Shown: positions 1 to 7,726, counted from the stretch's first letter. The stretch: 64,000 nt of DNA from Chryseobacterium gwangjuense (GCF_021311115.1 NZ_JAJTNP010000002.1:248001-312000), one strand, 5' to 3'. Numbers and translations are program-made. Notes: generated from the letters alone by a model not told the origin.

Positions 1-2
1 TA

Positions 3-308
3 ATCAATTCTAAAACGGTACATGAATGTGCTCTGAAAGGAGATCCTATTTCAATGGAAGTTTTCAGATATACAGGGCAGAAATTAGGAGAAGCATTAGC
101 AAATTTTGTTATGTTTTCTTCTCCGGAAGCCATTCTTTTATTTGGAGGAGTAATTAAAGCAGGCGATTTTATTTTAAAGCCCACCAAACTTCATATGGAA
201 AGAAACCTTCTTCCTATCTTCAGAAATAAAGTAAAATTGGTTTTCAGCGAACTGGACGAAGCAGACGCTGCCATTCTGGGAGCAAGTGCCTTAGTTTGGG
301 AAAAGTAA
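3..308 (+). CDS. ROK family protein (glucokinase-like), C-terminal part
   Basis: This is the 3' end of a gene whose start lies left of the window; the frame is open from base 3 to the TAA at 306-308. The visible ~101 residues match the C-terminus of ROK (repressor/ORF/kinase) sugar kinases: an alpha/beta segment with LLFGGVIKAGD, then a helix and the closing ADAAILGASALV, which is typical of the second actin-fold lobe. ROK proteins phosphorylate glucose or related sugars with ATP; substrate cannot be told from this fragment, and the N-terminal ATP and sugar motifs are off the edge. An intrinsic terminator follows 24 bases after the stop. Confidence 0.8.
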   Translation: MNSKTVHECALKGDPISMEVFRYTGQKLGEALANFVMFSSPEAILLFGGVIKAGDFILKPTKLHMERNLLPIFRNKVKLVFSELDEADAAILGASALVWEK

Positions 309-331
309 TTAAAAACTATTTTAATAATATT

Positions 332-360
332 AAGCATCCTTTTCAGGGTGCTTTTTTGTT
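332..360 (+). terminator. Intrinsic terminator after ROK gene
   Basis: An 8-bp stem (332-339 with 346-353, one G-T pair), a 6-nt loop, and a T-rich tail follow directly downstream of the ROK stop codon. Confidence 0.85.
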
Positions 361-395
361 TTTCCTCGGATTACACTGATCTCTGTATTTTATTC

Positions 396-558
396 TTTTA
401 ACGCAAAGTTTTAACTTAAAATACAATCTATTCAATTTGGCAAAGAAGAATCAACAAGTTGATTTGATGAAGCTATAACGTTAGCTTTGTGTAGCAAATT
501 TATTTGTCTTTTCTTTCTTAAAATTAGAAGTTTAATAATAAACATCTTTGCGTTAAAA
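396..558. repeat. MITE-like element with 13-bp inverted ends
   Basis: A perfect 13-bp inverted repeat, TTTTAACGCAAAG at 396-408 and its complement at 546-558, bounds a 163-bp AT-rich stretch without an ORF. Inside is a smaller hairpin (AAGCTA / TAGCTT around a TAACGT loop, near 469-486). Similar CTTTGCGTTAAA sequences are common in intergenic DNA of flavobacteria as far as I recall; mobility is inference. This element fills much of the 460-base gap between the ROK gene and msrA. Confidence 0.5.
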
Positions 559-695
559 ATTTCTCACAGGTTTTGTAGATCTCTCAAATGTTTATTTTTT
601 ATTTATAATCATTGTCTTTAAAACAATTAGTCTTATCTATAACAACAATTTGTATTTGGGGAATCTCTAAGAGCATACATTGCAAAAGTTTTTCA

Positions 696-703
696 TACTT
701 TTG
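696..703 (+). promoter_or_regulatory. -7 element of the msrA promoter
   Basis: TACTTTTG matches the flavobacterial -7 consensus TAnnTTTG exactly. The predicted transcript starts about 60 nt ahead of the msrA ATG. No TTG is seen at the expected -33 distance. Confidence 0.55.
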
Positions 704-768
704 ATCTGCTTTTCTCGACAAATTCAAATGATAAAAGAGAAAATAGGTAAATAAAACAATCTACTAAA

Positions 769-1323
769 ATGGACAACAATAATTTAGAGCAAATCACTTT
801 TGGCGGCGGATGTTTCTGGTGCGTCGAAAGCTGTTTTAATATGCTGAAAGGTGTAGAATCTGCCCTATCCGGATATTCCGGAGGACACAAAGACAATCCG
901 ACTTATCAGGAAGTTTGTACAGGAGAAACGGGACACGCAGAAGTAGTACAAATTACTTACAATCCTTCAATGATTTCCTATGAACAGTTGATGGATGTTT
1001 TCTTCTTCCTTCACGACCCTACCCAATTAAACCGACAAGGAAATGACATCGGAACTCAATATCGTTCTGTCATCTATTATAAAGACGAGGCTGAAAAAGC
1101 AAAAGCAGAAGAAGCCATCAAAACATCTCAGGAATCCGGAAGATGGTCAGGAACTTATGTTACCGAACTTACAAAATTCAGCAAATTCTGGCCTGCTGAA
1201 CAATATCATCAAGGTTATTATAATGAAAACCCGACTCAGCCTTATTGCAGTGCCGTAGTTGGTCCAAAAATTCAAAAATTCAAAAAGCATTTTGGCGAAC
1301 TGGGAATGCTGAATGCAGAATAA
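769..1323 (+). CDS. msrA: Peptide-methionine (S)-S-oxide reductase MsrA
   Basis: MsrA reduces the S epimer of methionine sulfoxide in proteins and free methionine, repairing oxidative damage in the cytoplasm. The 184-residue product has the catalytic signature GGCFWCVES near residues 14-22, where the Cys is the nucleophile, followed by the conserved YSGG, GHAEVVQ and GTQYRS blocks and YHQGY. Length and motif order are those of a complete single-domain MsrA; there is no fused MsrB and no signal peptide. It is a single-gene unit between its own -7 element and a strong terminator. Confidence 0.97.
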   Translation: MDNNNLEQITFGGGCFWCVESCFNMLKGVESALSGYSGGHKDNPTYQEVCTGETGHAEVVQITYNPSMISYEQLMDVFFFLHDPTQLNRQGNDIGTQYRSVIYYKDEAEKAKAEEAIKTSQESGRWSGTYVTELTKFSKFWPAEQYHQGYYNENPTQPYCSAVVGPKIQKFKKHFGELGMLNAE

Positions 1324-1347
1324 TTTCTCATTATTAATCGAAAAAAC

Positions 1348-1379
1348 AAAAGCGAAGAGAACAACCTCCTCGCTTTTTG
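1348..1379. terminator. Bidirectional terminator between convergent genes
   Basis: A 12-bp stem with one mismatch (1348-1359 with 1366-1377) is flanked by A-rich and T-rich runs on both sides, so it can serve msrA on the plus strand and the 1467-2339 gene on the minus strand. Confidence 0.8.
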
Positions 1380-1466
1380 TTTATGTAAAATCCCCTTATT
1401 CATCTTAAAAAGATCAAAACCAGAGGAATATTCAGCCATTTTTTTCAATTGAATTTTAAAGGATAG

Positions 1467-2339
1467 TTACTCCTCCATTTCCGTTGTATCTTTTGGCCTT
1501 CCTGCATATTTATAAAGAATAAGAGGGGTTGATTTTCTTAATTCTCTTCCATTCTCTGGATCTACACCATCCTCTGTAAAAAACTCCACTACATTATTAT
1601 ATTTTGAATACCAAGTTCTCCCAAGAGCATTGACTTCATTCAAAGTATCTTTTCTCATAATTTTCTGAAAATATAGATACTTATGTTCATTCATTGCCAT
1701 TACATCAAAACCAGGACCGACAAAACTACTATCCGTCGCTATATATCTTTCTCCATTCCAATACATATAATCTTTCTCAACAGCACGTTTTTTACTCGAC
1801 AATAAAGTAAATGGCATTGCAGTTCCTTTGTTTGTGCTCTTATTATTCGAAAAAACAATATTGCTTGTAAGAAGTAAAGTGACTAGAAAGAAACCCATAA
1901 TTCCCAAACCATTTTGCTTAATTCCATCCGGAATTTTAAATGCTTGTCCGCTATCGTTAGAATTGTTGTTGGTAATATTTACGATAACATTTGAACATTT
2001 TTCTGACAAGGTCTCACTATTATCATCGAAATCTATTTTTACTATTGTTTTACTGACTTCTTCCCCCTTTTTAATAAAAGTTCTGGAAAACTCCATAAAA
2101 TTTTTGTACCCAATGTATTCACTTAGCTTATCTAATATTTGAGAATCAACATTCAAATCTTTATCATCTCTTAAAAAAGCATCATAATAACGTACTAATG
2201 TTTTATCTGCAATAACAAATTTTAAATTTTCTTCTAAATACACACATAAATAAAGAGCTTGCCCACTTTTCGATTCTTTGCCAGATTCTCTTCTTGCCTG
2301 TTCAAACACCTCATTGATTAATAGTTTCTTCTTGAACAT
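1467..2339 (-). CDS. Conserved hypothetical membrane protein
   Basis: I do not recognise a function. The 290-residue protein has a soluble N-terminal part (about 1-140) that resembles the start of other Flavobacteriia proteins of unknown role, with an alpha-helical block around VRYYDAFL and LDKLSEYIGYKNFMEF. One transmembrane helix follows at about 145-163, then a C-terminal domain with aromatic-rich strands (YMYWNGERYIATDSS) and an acidic end. The topology suggests a cytoplasmic N-terminal domain and an external C-terminal domain. It is transcribed divergently from the kinase locus, and the palindrome at 2391-2406 lies 52 bases upstream of its start, so it may belong to the same regulon. Confidence 0.65.
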   Translation of the reverse strand: MFKKKLLINEVFEQARRESGKESKSGQALYLCVYLEENLKFVIADKTLVRYYDAFLRDDKDLNVDSQILDKLSEYIGYKNFMEFSRTFIKKGEEVSKTIVKIDFDDNSETLSEKCSNVIVNITNNNSNDSGQAFKIPDGIKQNGLGIMGFFLVTLLLTSNIVFSNNKSTNKGTAMPFTLLSSKKRAVEKDYMYWNGERYIATDSSFVGPGFDVMAMNEHKYLYFQKIMRKDTLNEVNALGRTWYSKYNNVVEFFTEDGVDPENGRELRKSTPLILYKYAGRPKDTTEMEE

Positions 2340-2390
2340 AATTAGTTTTTAAAAGCAATTACAAAATAGGTGAATTTCCCCCGTGTCGCA

Positions 2391-2406
2391 TTACGGTTTC
2401 CCGTAA
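2391..2406. promoter_or_regulatory. Palindromic site TTACGG-N4-CCGTAA, copy 1
   Basis: TTACGG TTTC CCGTAA is a perfect 6-bp inverted repeat with a 4-bp centre. The same arms recur at 5406-5421 on the other side of the kinase/regulator pair. The dyad and its position upstream of a gene fit an operator for a dimeric regulator; the nearby response regulator is the obvious candidate, by inference. Confidence 0.5.
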
Positions 2407-2414
2407 CCAATTCC

Positions 2415-2450
2415 TGTCCATGTTTTGTCCGTCGATGTCTATGTTTTATC
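2415..2450 (+). promoter_or_regulatory. Direct repeat, 21-bp period, upstream of a -7 box
   Basis: Two 15-bp copies of TGTC(C/T)ATGTTTT(G/A)TC start at 2415 and 2436, a spacing of two helical turns. A near-consensus -7 box (CATCTTTG, 2475-2482) sits about 25 bp downstream, which places the repeats just upstream of the -33 region, the usual place for an activator site. Confidence 0.5.
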
Positions 2451-2733
2451 TAACACATACATCACTCTTTATTACATCTTTGCTTCAGAAAATCAGTTGA
2501 TAAACAATCAATTAAAACAAAAACTACAACAAATTCACAAAACTGTTTTTCAAAAAAACAACCGAAGAAAACAGAAGAAAACTTTGGGTTGGGAAGCTGA
2601 TGTTTCTCTTCCGTTTTTGAAGGTTCACTTCCCAAAAAAAATTAAGAAGCGCTTCGAAATTTTAATCGTGTACAGCTCAGAATCAAGATTCTGAGAGGAA
2701 GAAGAACAATTTCAACTTCAAATTTTTACGGAA

Positions 2734-2937
2734 ATGATCCAGTTTATTGTAATGCTATTGAGTTTAGCATTCGGACACAATAATGCAAATACTACAACAT
2801 CCAATAATAATCAAACAACAGTAACCATACTGAGTGATTCTGATCCAGGAGAGGGAATAGATCCAGATGGACCAGGAAGCGGTGGCGGAACTACAGGAGA
2901 CACAGGGCAACTGCCTCCGCCATTTACAAATCCATAA
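2734..2937 (+). CDS. Small secreted or surface protein, unknown function
   Basis: The 67-residue product begins with a short hydrophobic segment (MIQFIVMLLSLAFG) that could act as a signal peptide, followed by an Asn/Thr-rich stretch and a Gly/Pro/Asp-rich tail (DPDGPGSGGG). No known domain is seen. Support for it being real comes from the terminator placed right after its stop, and from its position just ahead of the sensor kinase. The half-palindrome TTACGGAAAT at 2726-2735 overlaps its start codon. A start at the ATG at 2752 is also possible. It might be a ligand or a target of the neighbouring sensor, but nothing shows this directly. Confidence 0.5.
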   Translation: MIQFIVMLLSLAFGHNNANTTTSNNNQTTVTILSDSDPGEGIDPDGPGSGGGTTGDTGQLPPPFTNP

Positions 2938-2944
2938 ATAATTC

Positions 2945-2976
2945 AAGGATAGGTTTTATAAATCTGTCCTTTTTTA
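2945..2976 (+). terminator. Intrinsic terminator after the 67-residue gene
   Basis: An 8-bp stem (2945-2952 with 2964-2971, one G-T pair) is followed by six Ts. It separates the small gene from the kinase gene, which begins 26 bases later. Confidence 0.7.
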
Positions 2977-3001
2977 TTGCTATTTTGCAAAGAAAACTAA
3001 A

Positions 3002-4672
3002 ATGATGAAAAAGATATTATTTTTAATACTATTAATATCTCTTATATCTTGTTCAAAAAAAACACCCGAGCAACATAACACTGTAAAAAATACTTATCAT
3101 AAGAAGGGTGAAAAATTTAGAGATTCTAAAGACCTTGATTCCGCATTTTATTATTACTCTCTTGCCAAAGAAAAATACATTAAGAACAATGATTCTGTTA
3201 AGTCCGCAGAATCATTAATAAACATGGCTCTCATACAAACGACAAAAGGTGATTTCTACGGAAGTCTTGAAACGTCTTTAGATGCCAATAAACTTTTGAT
3301 TAATGAAAAAAGTGCAATAATAAGAAGAGATTTAGCTATTAGTTATAATAATATGGGTATTGCATCTGGTTTTTTATACAATCATAATGATGCTATCCGG
3401 TTTTATAAAAAAGCCGCTCAGTTTACATCAAATAAAGAAGATGCACTGGTTTGCTACAATAATATAGCAGTAGCTTATCTATACAAAAAGAATATTGAGC
3501 TTGCCAAAAAATATTTAAGTTTAGCCATCCAAGCTAAAAATACCCAAAACTATTCCCGAGCTTTAAATAATCTAGGAAAATTAAAATTGCTTAAAAATCC
3601 TGATTATAATCCTCTTCCCGAATTTTATAAAGCGTTGGAGATTAGAATGAGTTCAAATGATTTAGAAGGTTTAAATTCAAGCTATTCTACTTTGACTGAT
3701 TACTTTAAAGATAAAGAAAAAAACAGATCATTATTCTTCGCAAAAAAAATGTTAGAAACTTCAGTAAAGGTCAAAAACCCTGAAGACCAGATGCAGGCAT
3801 TACAAAAACTTATTGAACTGGATCATACAAACTACTTAAAATATTTTAAAGACTTCCAATCTCTTAATGATAGCCTTATTATTTCTAGAGGAAAAGCAAA
3901 AAACCAATTTGCCCTGATTAGATATGAAACGGAAAAAAATAAAACGAATTTTTTAAAATCTGAAGCCGAAAATTCAGAAAATAAAATTAAAATCTTAAAA
4001 CTATATTTTGGATTGGCTATTTTAGGGATTTGCTTGATTGCGTTATTTTCTCTCTATAAAAGAAGACAAAAAGTTCTAAAGAAAGAGAAAGAACTCGAGA
4101 TCAAAGAAACACAACTCAAAATTTCGAAAAAAATACATGATGTTGTTGCTAACGGAATTTATCTGGTGATGACCAAGATTGAAAATCAGGAACATTTTGA
4201 TAAAGATAAGACGTTAGATGAACTGGAATTCGTCTACGAAAAATCCAGAGATATTTCTTACGAGAAATCAGAGTTTTTGACTGAAGAAAAAAGTTTTAAT
4301 GAAAAAATTTCTGAAATGGTTAGCTCATTTAAAAATAATGAAGTCAATACTTATTTGGCAGGAAATGATGAAAGTATTTGGAAAAATTTGGATTCAAAAA
4401 AACAAAGCGAGGTCTATCAAGTGATCCGTGAATTGTTAGTAAACATGAAAAAACACAGTAAGGCGGATCGTGTTGTTTTCAGATTTGAAAGAGAAAATAA
4501 TCTCATTAGAATATTCTATACAGATAATGGAATAGGGATTTCTGGAGATGTGATTTATAAAAACGGACTGTCTTCTACGGTTTTCCGTATTGAAAGTATC
4601 AAGGGAGAAATTACTTTTGACACCAAAATCGAAAAAGGATTGAAAATTAATATCTCATTTCCTGTTTTCTAA
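3002..4672 (+). CDS. TPR lipoprotein sensor histidine kinase
   Basis: A 556-residue sensor kinase. It starts with a lipoprotein signal peptide (LISC, acylated Cys about residue 17), then a helical TPR region (about 30-300) that would face the periplasm, one transmembrane helix (about 333-353), a coiled coil, a dimerisation helix with the probable phospho-accepting His379 (KKIHDVVANGI, as in HisKA_3 kinases), and a short HATPase domain with an N box (ELLVNMKKH, about 475-490) and a G box (DNGIGISGD, about 507). It passes phosphate to the response regulator encoded 12 bases downstream. What the TPR domain senses is unknown. A second signal near the start (MMKK) makes base 3005 an alternative start. 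Confidence 0.9.
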   Translation: MMKKILFLILLISLISCSKKTPEQHNTVKNTYHKKGEKFRDSKDLDSAFYYYSLAKEKYIKNNDSVKSAESLINMALIQTTKGDFYGSLETSLDANKLLINEKSAIIRRDLAISYNNMGIASGFLYNHNDAIRFYKKAAQFTSNKEDALVCYNNIAVAYLYKKNIELAKKYLSLAIQAKNTQNYSRALNNLGKLKLLKNPDYNPLPEFYKALEIRMSSNDLEGLNSSYSTLTDYFKDKEKNRSLFFAKKMLETSVKVKNPEDQMQALQKLIELDHTNYLKYFKDFQSLNDSLIISRGKAKNQFALIRYETEKNKTNFLKSEAENSENKIKILKLYFGLAILGICLIALFSLYKRRQKVLKKEKELEIKETQLKISKKIHDVVANGIYLVMTKIENQEHFDKDKTLDELEFVYEKSRDISYEKSEFLTEEKSFNEKISEMVSSFKNNEVNTYLAGNDESIWKNLDSKKQSEVYQVIRELLVNMKKHSKADRVVFRFERENNLIRIFYTDNGIGISGDVIYKNGLSSTVFRIESIKGEITFDTKIEKGLKINISFPVF

Positions 4673-4684
4673 AAAATTAAAAAA

Positions 4685-5350
4685 ATGTTCAAAAAAGTTT
4701 TAATCGCCGAAGACCACGAAATGGGCAGTTACTCTGTCCAAAAGACATTAGAAGATTTCAATGTTCCAAAAGTTGATTATGTATATTATTGTGACGACGC
4801 ATTGGCAAAAGTTCAAAAAGCCATCCGTGAGAATGAACCTTATGATCTCTTGATTACAGATCTTTCTTTCGAAGAAGACCATTATAAACAAAATATCAAA
4901 GGTGGAGAAGAATTGATTCAAAAAGTAAAGGAAATTCACCCTTCTCTGAAGGTCATTGTATTTTCCGGTGAACATAAATCCGGAATTATAGATTCCCTTT
5001 TTAAGGATTATCATATCAACGGCTATGTTCGTAAAGCAAGACATGATTCAAAAGAATTAAAAAAATCCATCGCTTCCGTTTTTATTGATGAAGATTATTT
5101 GTCATTTGATTTAAAAAAAGGGGTAAAAAAGCTTAATAGTTATGAATTTACGGCTTATGATATTACACTTGTTTCATTATTATCCAAAGGAGTATTGCAG
5201 AAAAACATTCCGGCTCATCTTCAGGAAAAAGGAATCAAGCCCAATAGCTTAAGCAGTGTTGAGAAAAAACTAAACAGTTTAAAAGAAGATCTTGAGGTGA
5301 CGAGCAACGAACAGTTAGTCGCATTTTGTAAGGATATTGGGATTATTTAA
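4685..5350 (+). CDS. Response regulator, partner of the TPR kinase
   Basis: The 221-residue protein has an N-terminal receiver domain (1-125) with the acidic pair E9-D10, phospho-acceptor Asp59 (LLITDLSF), Ser94 and the conserved Lys117. The C-terminal 90 residues are helical with a probable helix-turn-helix related to LuxR-type output domains (KGVLQKNIPAHLQEKGIKPN), though divergent. It is presumably a DNA-binding regulator activated by the kinase immediately upstream. The palindromes at 2391 and 5406 are plausible targets. The receiver carries an insertion around residues 62-72 after the phosphorylation site. Confidence 0.88.
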   Translation: MFKKVLIAEDHEMGSYSVQKTLEDFNVPKVDYVYYCDDALAKVQKAIRENEPYDLLITDLSFEEDHYKQNIKGGEELIQKVKEIHPSLKVIVFSGEHKSGIIDSLFKDYHINGYVRKARHDSKELKKSIASVFIDEDYLSFDLKKGVKKLNSYEFTAYDITLVSLLSKGVLQKNIPAHLQEKGIKPNSLSSVEKKLNSLKEDLEVTSNEQLVAFCKDIGII

Positions 5351-5368
5351 TATGATTCGGATCATATT
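5349..5368 (+). other. Hairpin with TCGG loop overlapping the regulator stop
   Basis: A perfect 8-bp stem (5349-5356 with 5361-5368) closes a TCGG tetraloop. It begins at the stop codon of the response regulator gene and is followed by the terminator at 5375. It may protect the 3' end of the mRNA. Confidence 0.45.
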
Positions 5369-5374
5369 TAATCT

Positions 5375-5405
5375 AAACCTTTCATTTTTTGAGAGGTTTT
5401 TGCTT
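5375..5405 (+). terminator. Intrinsic terminator of the kinase/regulator operon
   Basis: A 9-bp stem (5375-5383 with 5391-5399, one G-T pair), a T-rich 7-nt loop, and a T tract. Confidence 0.8.
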
Positions 5406-5421
5406 TTACGGAAATCCGTAA
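5406..5421. promoter_or_regulatory. Palindromic site TTACGG-N4-CCGTAA, copy 2
   Basis: TTACGG AAAT CCGTAA repeats the dyad at 2391-2406 with a different centre. It lies just past the operon terminator. The 12 bases TTTTACGGAAAT are also shared with 2724-2735. There is no obvious gene for it to control on its right; the 150 bases up to the next terminator show no ORF. Confidence 0.45.
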
Positions 5422-5536
5422 GGATTCTAGGTTTTATCGATCTATTTTTGAGTAATAAACAATATGTTGACAGATCTTATTGTTCTGAATGTAATTAAAC
5501 TAATAACCATAAAAACACATTACATATAAAACTGTC

Positions 5537-5567
5537 AAAAAAAGCGAGGGAATTTATTTCCTCGCTT
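5537..5567 (-). terminator. Intrinsic terminator of the engB/ElaA unit
   Basis: On the minus strand an 8-bp GC-rich stem (5560-5567 with 5542-5549) is followed by seven Ts. It lies directly downstream of the acetyltransferase stop. Confidence 0.85.
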
Positions 5568-5572
5568 ATCTT

Positions 5573-6025
5573 TTATTTTCTTAACATTTCCGTATGTGGA
5601 ATGTTGTCTTCCAGATATTTTTTCCCGGTGTCCTCAAACCCGAAACCACCATAGAATTTCAATAAATAATCCTGTGCTGAAATCCTGATTTCCGAAGTAT
5701 GGAAACGGTTTTCTATGGTTTCAACAGCATATTGTATTAATAATTTCCCTAAGCTTTTTCCTCGGGCTTTCTCAGTTGTTAAAACTCTTCCGATCGAAGC
5801 TTCATCATATTTTATTCCTCTGTCAAAAATCCTGCAGTTGGCCAAAACTTCCCCATCCTCTTCAGCCCAGATATGAACTGCCTTCTGATCATAATTATCC
5901 AAATCAGGATAAGGACAGTTTTGCTCGATTACAAAAACATCAATTCTCGCTTTTAAAACTACATACAATTCAGGAACGGTAAATTCATCAAAAGTTTTAA
6001 TTTTCCAGATAATATTACTCATCAA
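5573..6025 (-). CDS. ElaA-like GNAT N-acetyltransferase
   Basis: A 150-residue GNAT-fold enzyme resembling E. coli ElaA: the N-terminal ElaA signature is present (LYVVLKARIDVFVIEQNCPYPD), followed by the acetyl-CoA binding motif A (IGRVLTTEKARGKSLGKLLI) and a C-terminal FYGGFGF. GNATs move acetyl from acetyl-CoA to an amine; the ElaA substrate is not known. Its start overlaps the 3' end of engB by 11 bases, so the two are co-transcribed and probably translationally coupled. A second Met at codon 2 is an equally likely start. Confidence 0.88.
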   Translation of the reverse strand: MMSNIIWKIKTFDEFTVPELYVVLKARIDVFVIEQNCPYPDLDNYDQKAVHIWAEEDGEVLANCRIFDRGIKYDEASIGRVLTTEKARGKSLGKLLIQYAVETIENRFHTSEIRISAQDYLLKFYGGFGFEDTGKKYLEDNIPHTEMLRK

Positions 6026-6638
6026 AACTCACATTATTATTAAACAAAAACTCATTTGTTTTCTGAATAAAGCTTAAAATTTCGTCTCCTCCTAGTTTCT
6101 TTTCCGCAGAAGTCACATACAACTCCGGAAGATCTTCCCAGGTTTTATGAAGCTCAGCCTTATAATCCTCTACATTTTTAATCGCAATATTAGGTTTTAA
6201 CTTATCCACTTTTGTAAAAACAATTGAAAACGGAACTCCGCTTTCTCCACACCATTGAATAAACTCCAAATCAATTGCTTGAGGTTTATGTCTGGAATCT
6301 ACCAATACAAAAAGATTCACTAAATTTCTTCTGTTTAAAATATAATTGGTGATGAGTTTTTCAAAATCTTTTCTGATGGACTTGGAAACTTTTGCATATC
6401 CGTATCCCGGCAAATCCGTCAGATACCAACTGTCATTAACGATAAAATGATTAATAAGCTGAGTTTTTCCGGGAGTCTGTGAAGTTTTTGCCAAATCCTT
6501 ATGATTCATCATTGCATTAATCAGTGATGATTTTCCAACATTAGATCTTCCGATAAAAGCATATTCGGGAAGTGTAGGTTCCGGGCAATCTTGCCATTTT
6601 CCACTACTTTTTACAAACGTTGCTGTTTTAATAACCAT
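6015..6638 (-). CDS. engB: Ribosome biogenesis GTPase EngB (YihA/YsxC)
   Basis: A 207-residue single-domain GTPase of the TrmE-Era-EngA-YihA-Septin class, needed for late assembly of the large ribosomal subunit in the bacteria where it has been tested. Visible motifs: G1 GRSNVGKSS (about 31-39), G2 region with TPGKTQ, G3 DLPGYGYAKV (about 75-84), G4 TKVDK (about 142-146) and G5 TSA. Length is normal. The gene is followed by the overlapping acetyltransferase gene and preceded by a hairpin that separates it from the hydrolase gene. Confidence 0.95.
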   Translation of the reverse strand: MVIKTATFVKSSGKWQDCPEPTLPEYAFIGRSNVGKSSLINAMMNHKDLAKTSQTPGKTQLINHFIVNDSWYLTDLPGYGYAKVSKSIRKDFEKLITNYILNRRNLVNLFVLVDSRHKPQAIDLEFIQWCGESGVPFSIVFTKVDKLKPNIAIKNVEDYKAELHKTWEDLPELYVTSAEKKLGGDEILSFIQKTNEFLFNNNVSFDE

Positions 6639-6655
6639 TTTTTAGAGTATTTTAG

Positions 6656-6688
6656 AAAAACAAACCATTAAGAAAAAGCTCTTAATGG
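6656..6688 (-). terminator. Intrinsic terminator between hydrolase and engB
   Basis: A perfect 8-bp stem (CCATTAAG / CTTAATGG, 6665-6672 with 6681-6688) with a T-rich tail on the minus strand, downstream of the hydrolase stop. Confidence 0.75.
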
Positions 6689-6705
6689 TCATTTTTATTT
6701 TAATT

Positions 6706-7467
6706 TTAAACTTTATCTTTTATCCAGCTATAAAGAATTTCATTGAATTCATCTGGTTTTTCCATCATTGCTGCATGACCACATTTATCGATCCAGAACA
6801 AATCTGAATTTGGAATAAATTTGTGCATATCCTCAGCAACTTCAGGAGGCGTTACATTATCCTGCTTTCCCCAAATCAGACACGTTGGTGTCAGAATTTT
6901 AGGTAAATCGTTCAACATATTGTGTTTAATCGCGCTTCTTGCCAGCATTACCGTTTTGATTCCCTTCATTCTGTCATTCACCACACCAAAAACTTCATCT
7001 ACCAAATCTTCCGTAGCAACAGAAGGATCATAAAAAACCTCTTCTGTTTTCTTTCTGATATAAGAACGATCATTCTTTCTTGGGAAACTATCTCCGAAAG
7101 TTCTTTCATACAAACCGGAGCTTCCTGTAAGAACAAGATTTTTAACCAAATCAGGTCTTGCTAAGGTCAAAATTAACCCAACATGGCCACCCATTGAATT
7201 TCCGACAATGGTAACAGGTCCCTGAACATGGCTCTCAATAAACTTTATTATATATTTTGCTAAAGTCGTAAGATTGGTATTGAGTACCGGCAAATCGTAG
7301 ATCGGTAACTGAGGAACATATACTTTGAATCCTCTGTTTGAAAAAAAATCTACCATTTTATCGAAATTACTCAAACCACCCATTAAGCCGTGTAACAGCA
7401 CCAATGAATGTCCTTCCCCCGCTTCTACAAAGGTATATTTCTTTTCTTTTTTTGTACTAAATATCAT
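6706..7467 (-). CDS. Alpha/beta-fold hydrolase
   Basis: A 253-residue alpha/beta hydrolase without signal peptide. It shows the oxyanion-hole motif HGLMGG (about 26-31), the nucleophile elbow GNSMGG (Ser about 92), an acidic residue in WGKQDNVTPP (about 200-208) and the catalytic His in DKCGHAAMME (about 232). Substrate is unknown; the sequence resembles MhpC/BioH-like esterases in general. A perfect -7 box, TATTTTTG on the minus strand (complement of 7491-7498), lies 24 bases upstream of the ATG, so it has its own promoter; the terminator at 6656 limits read-through into engB. Confidence 0.9.
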   Translation of the reverse strand: MIFSTKKEKKYTFVEAGEGHSLVLLHGLMGGLSNFDKMVDFFSNRGFKVYVPQLPIYDLPVLNTNLTTLAKYIIKFIESHVQGPVTIVGNSMGGHVGLILTLARPDLVKNLVLTGSSGLYERTFGDSFPRKNDRSYIRKKTEEVFYDPSVATEDLVDEVFGVVNDRMKGIKTVMLARSAIKHNMLNDLPKILTPTCLIWGKQDNVTPPEVAEDMHKFIPNSDLFWIDKCGHAAMMEKPDEFNEILYSWIKDKV

Positions 7468-7680
7468 ATTATGCCTGTAATAAAGCCTTGCAAAAATACA
7501 AATTAAACCTCAAAAAAATTTTGATTACCCTAATTTAAAATAAAAATAATATAATAATCCTTTTTTTAATCATTTTTTTGAAAATCTCTTTATTATGGCT
7601 TGAATAACAACAAACACAACCTTCATCATATCAAACAATTACCCCCTAAAAACTCAATCTTTAATAAAACTTATTAACAT

Positions 7681-7720
7681 TAAGGGAAAAAGTGGGAAAA
7701 AGTGGGAAATTTTGGAAATT
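7681..7720 (+). promoter_or_regulatory. MraZ box: four 10-bp direct repeats
   Basis: Four consecutive decamers read TAAGGGAAAA, AGTGGGAAAA, AGTGGGAAAT and TTTGGAAATT. The (T)GGG core recurring every 10 bp is the established MraZ operator form, through which MraZ represses its own cluster. It lies just upstream of the -7 box and start codon of mraZ. Confidence 0.85.
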
Positions 7721-7726
7721 ATTATA

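Larger units (their letters stand above)
2340..2733. other. Divergent regulatory region and possible structured leader
   Basis: This gap holds the palindrome at 2391-2406, a 15-bp direct repeat at 2415-2450, a promoter-like -7 box near 2475-2482, and a run of inverted repeats: TGGGAAG with CTTCCCA (about 2587-2634), GAAGCGCTTC (about 2646-2655), and a 9+2+9 palindrome CTCAGAATC/GATTCTGAG at 2676-2695. An ORF of 89 codons on the plus strand is not convincing. The interval may encode a long structured 5' leader or a small RNA. Confidence 0.45.

Noticed and set aside
2425..2694. 89-codon plus-strand frame upstream of the 67-codon gene
   Set aside because: It starts inside the direct repeats and upstream of the -7 box, its composition is that of AT-rich non-coding DNA, and inverted repeats run through it.
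2764..2946. 60-codon minus-strand Cys/Trp-rich frame
   Set aside because: It is the complement of the Gly/Pro-rich 67-codon gene, and its odd composition follows from that.
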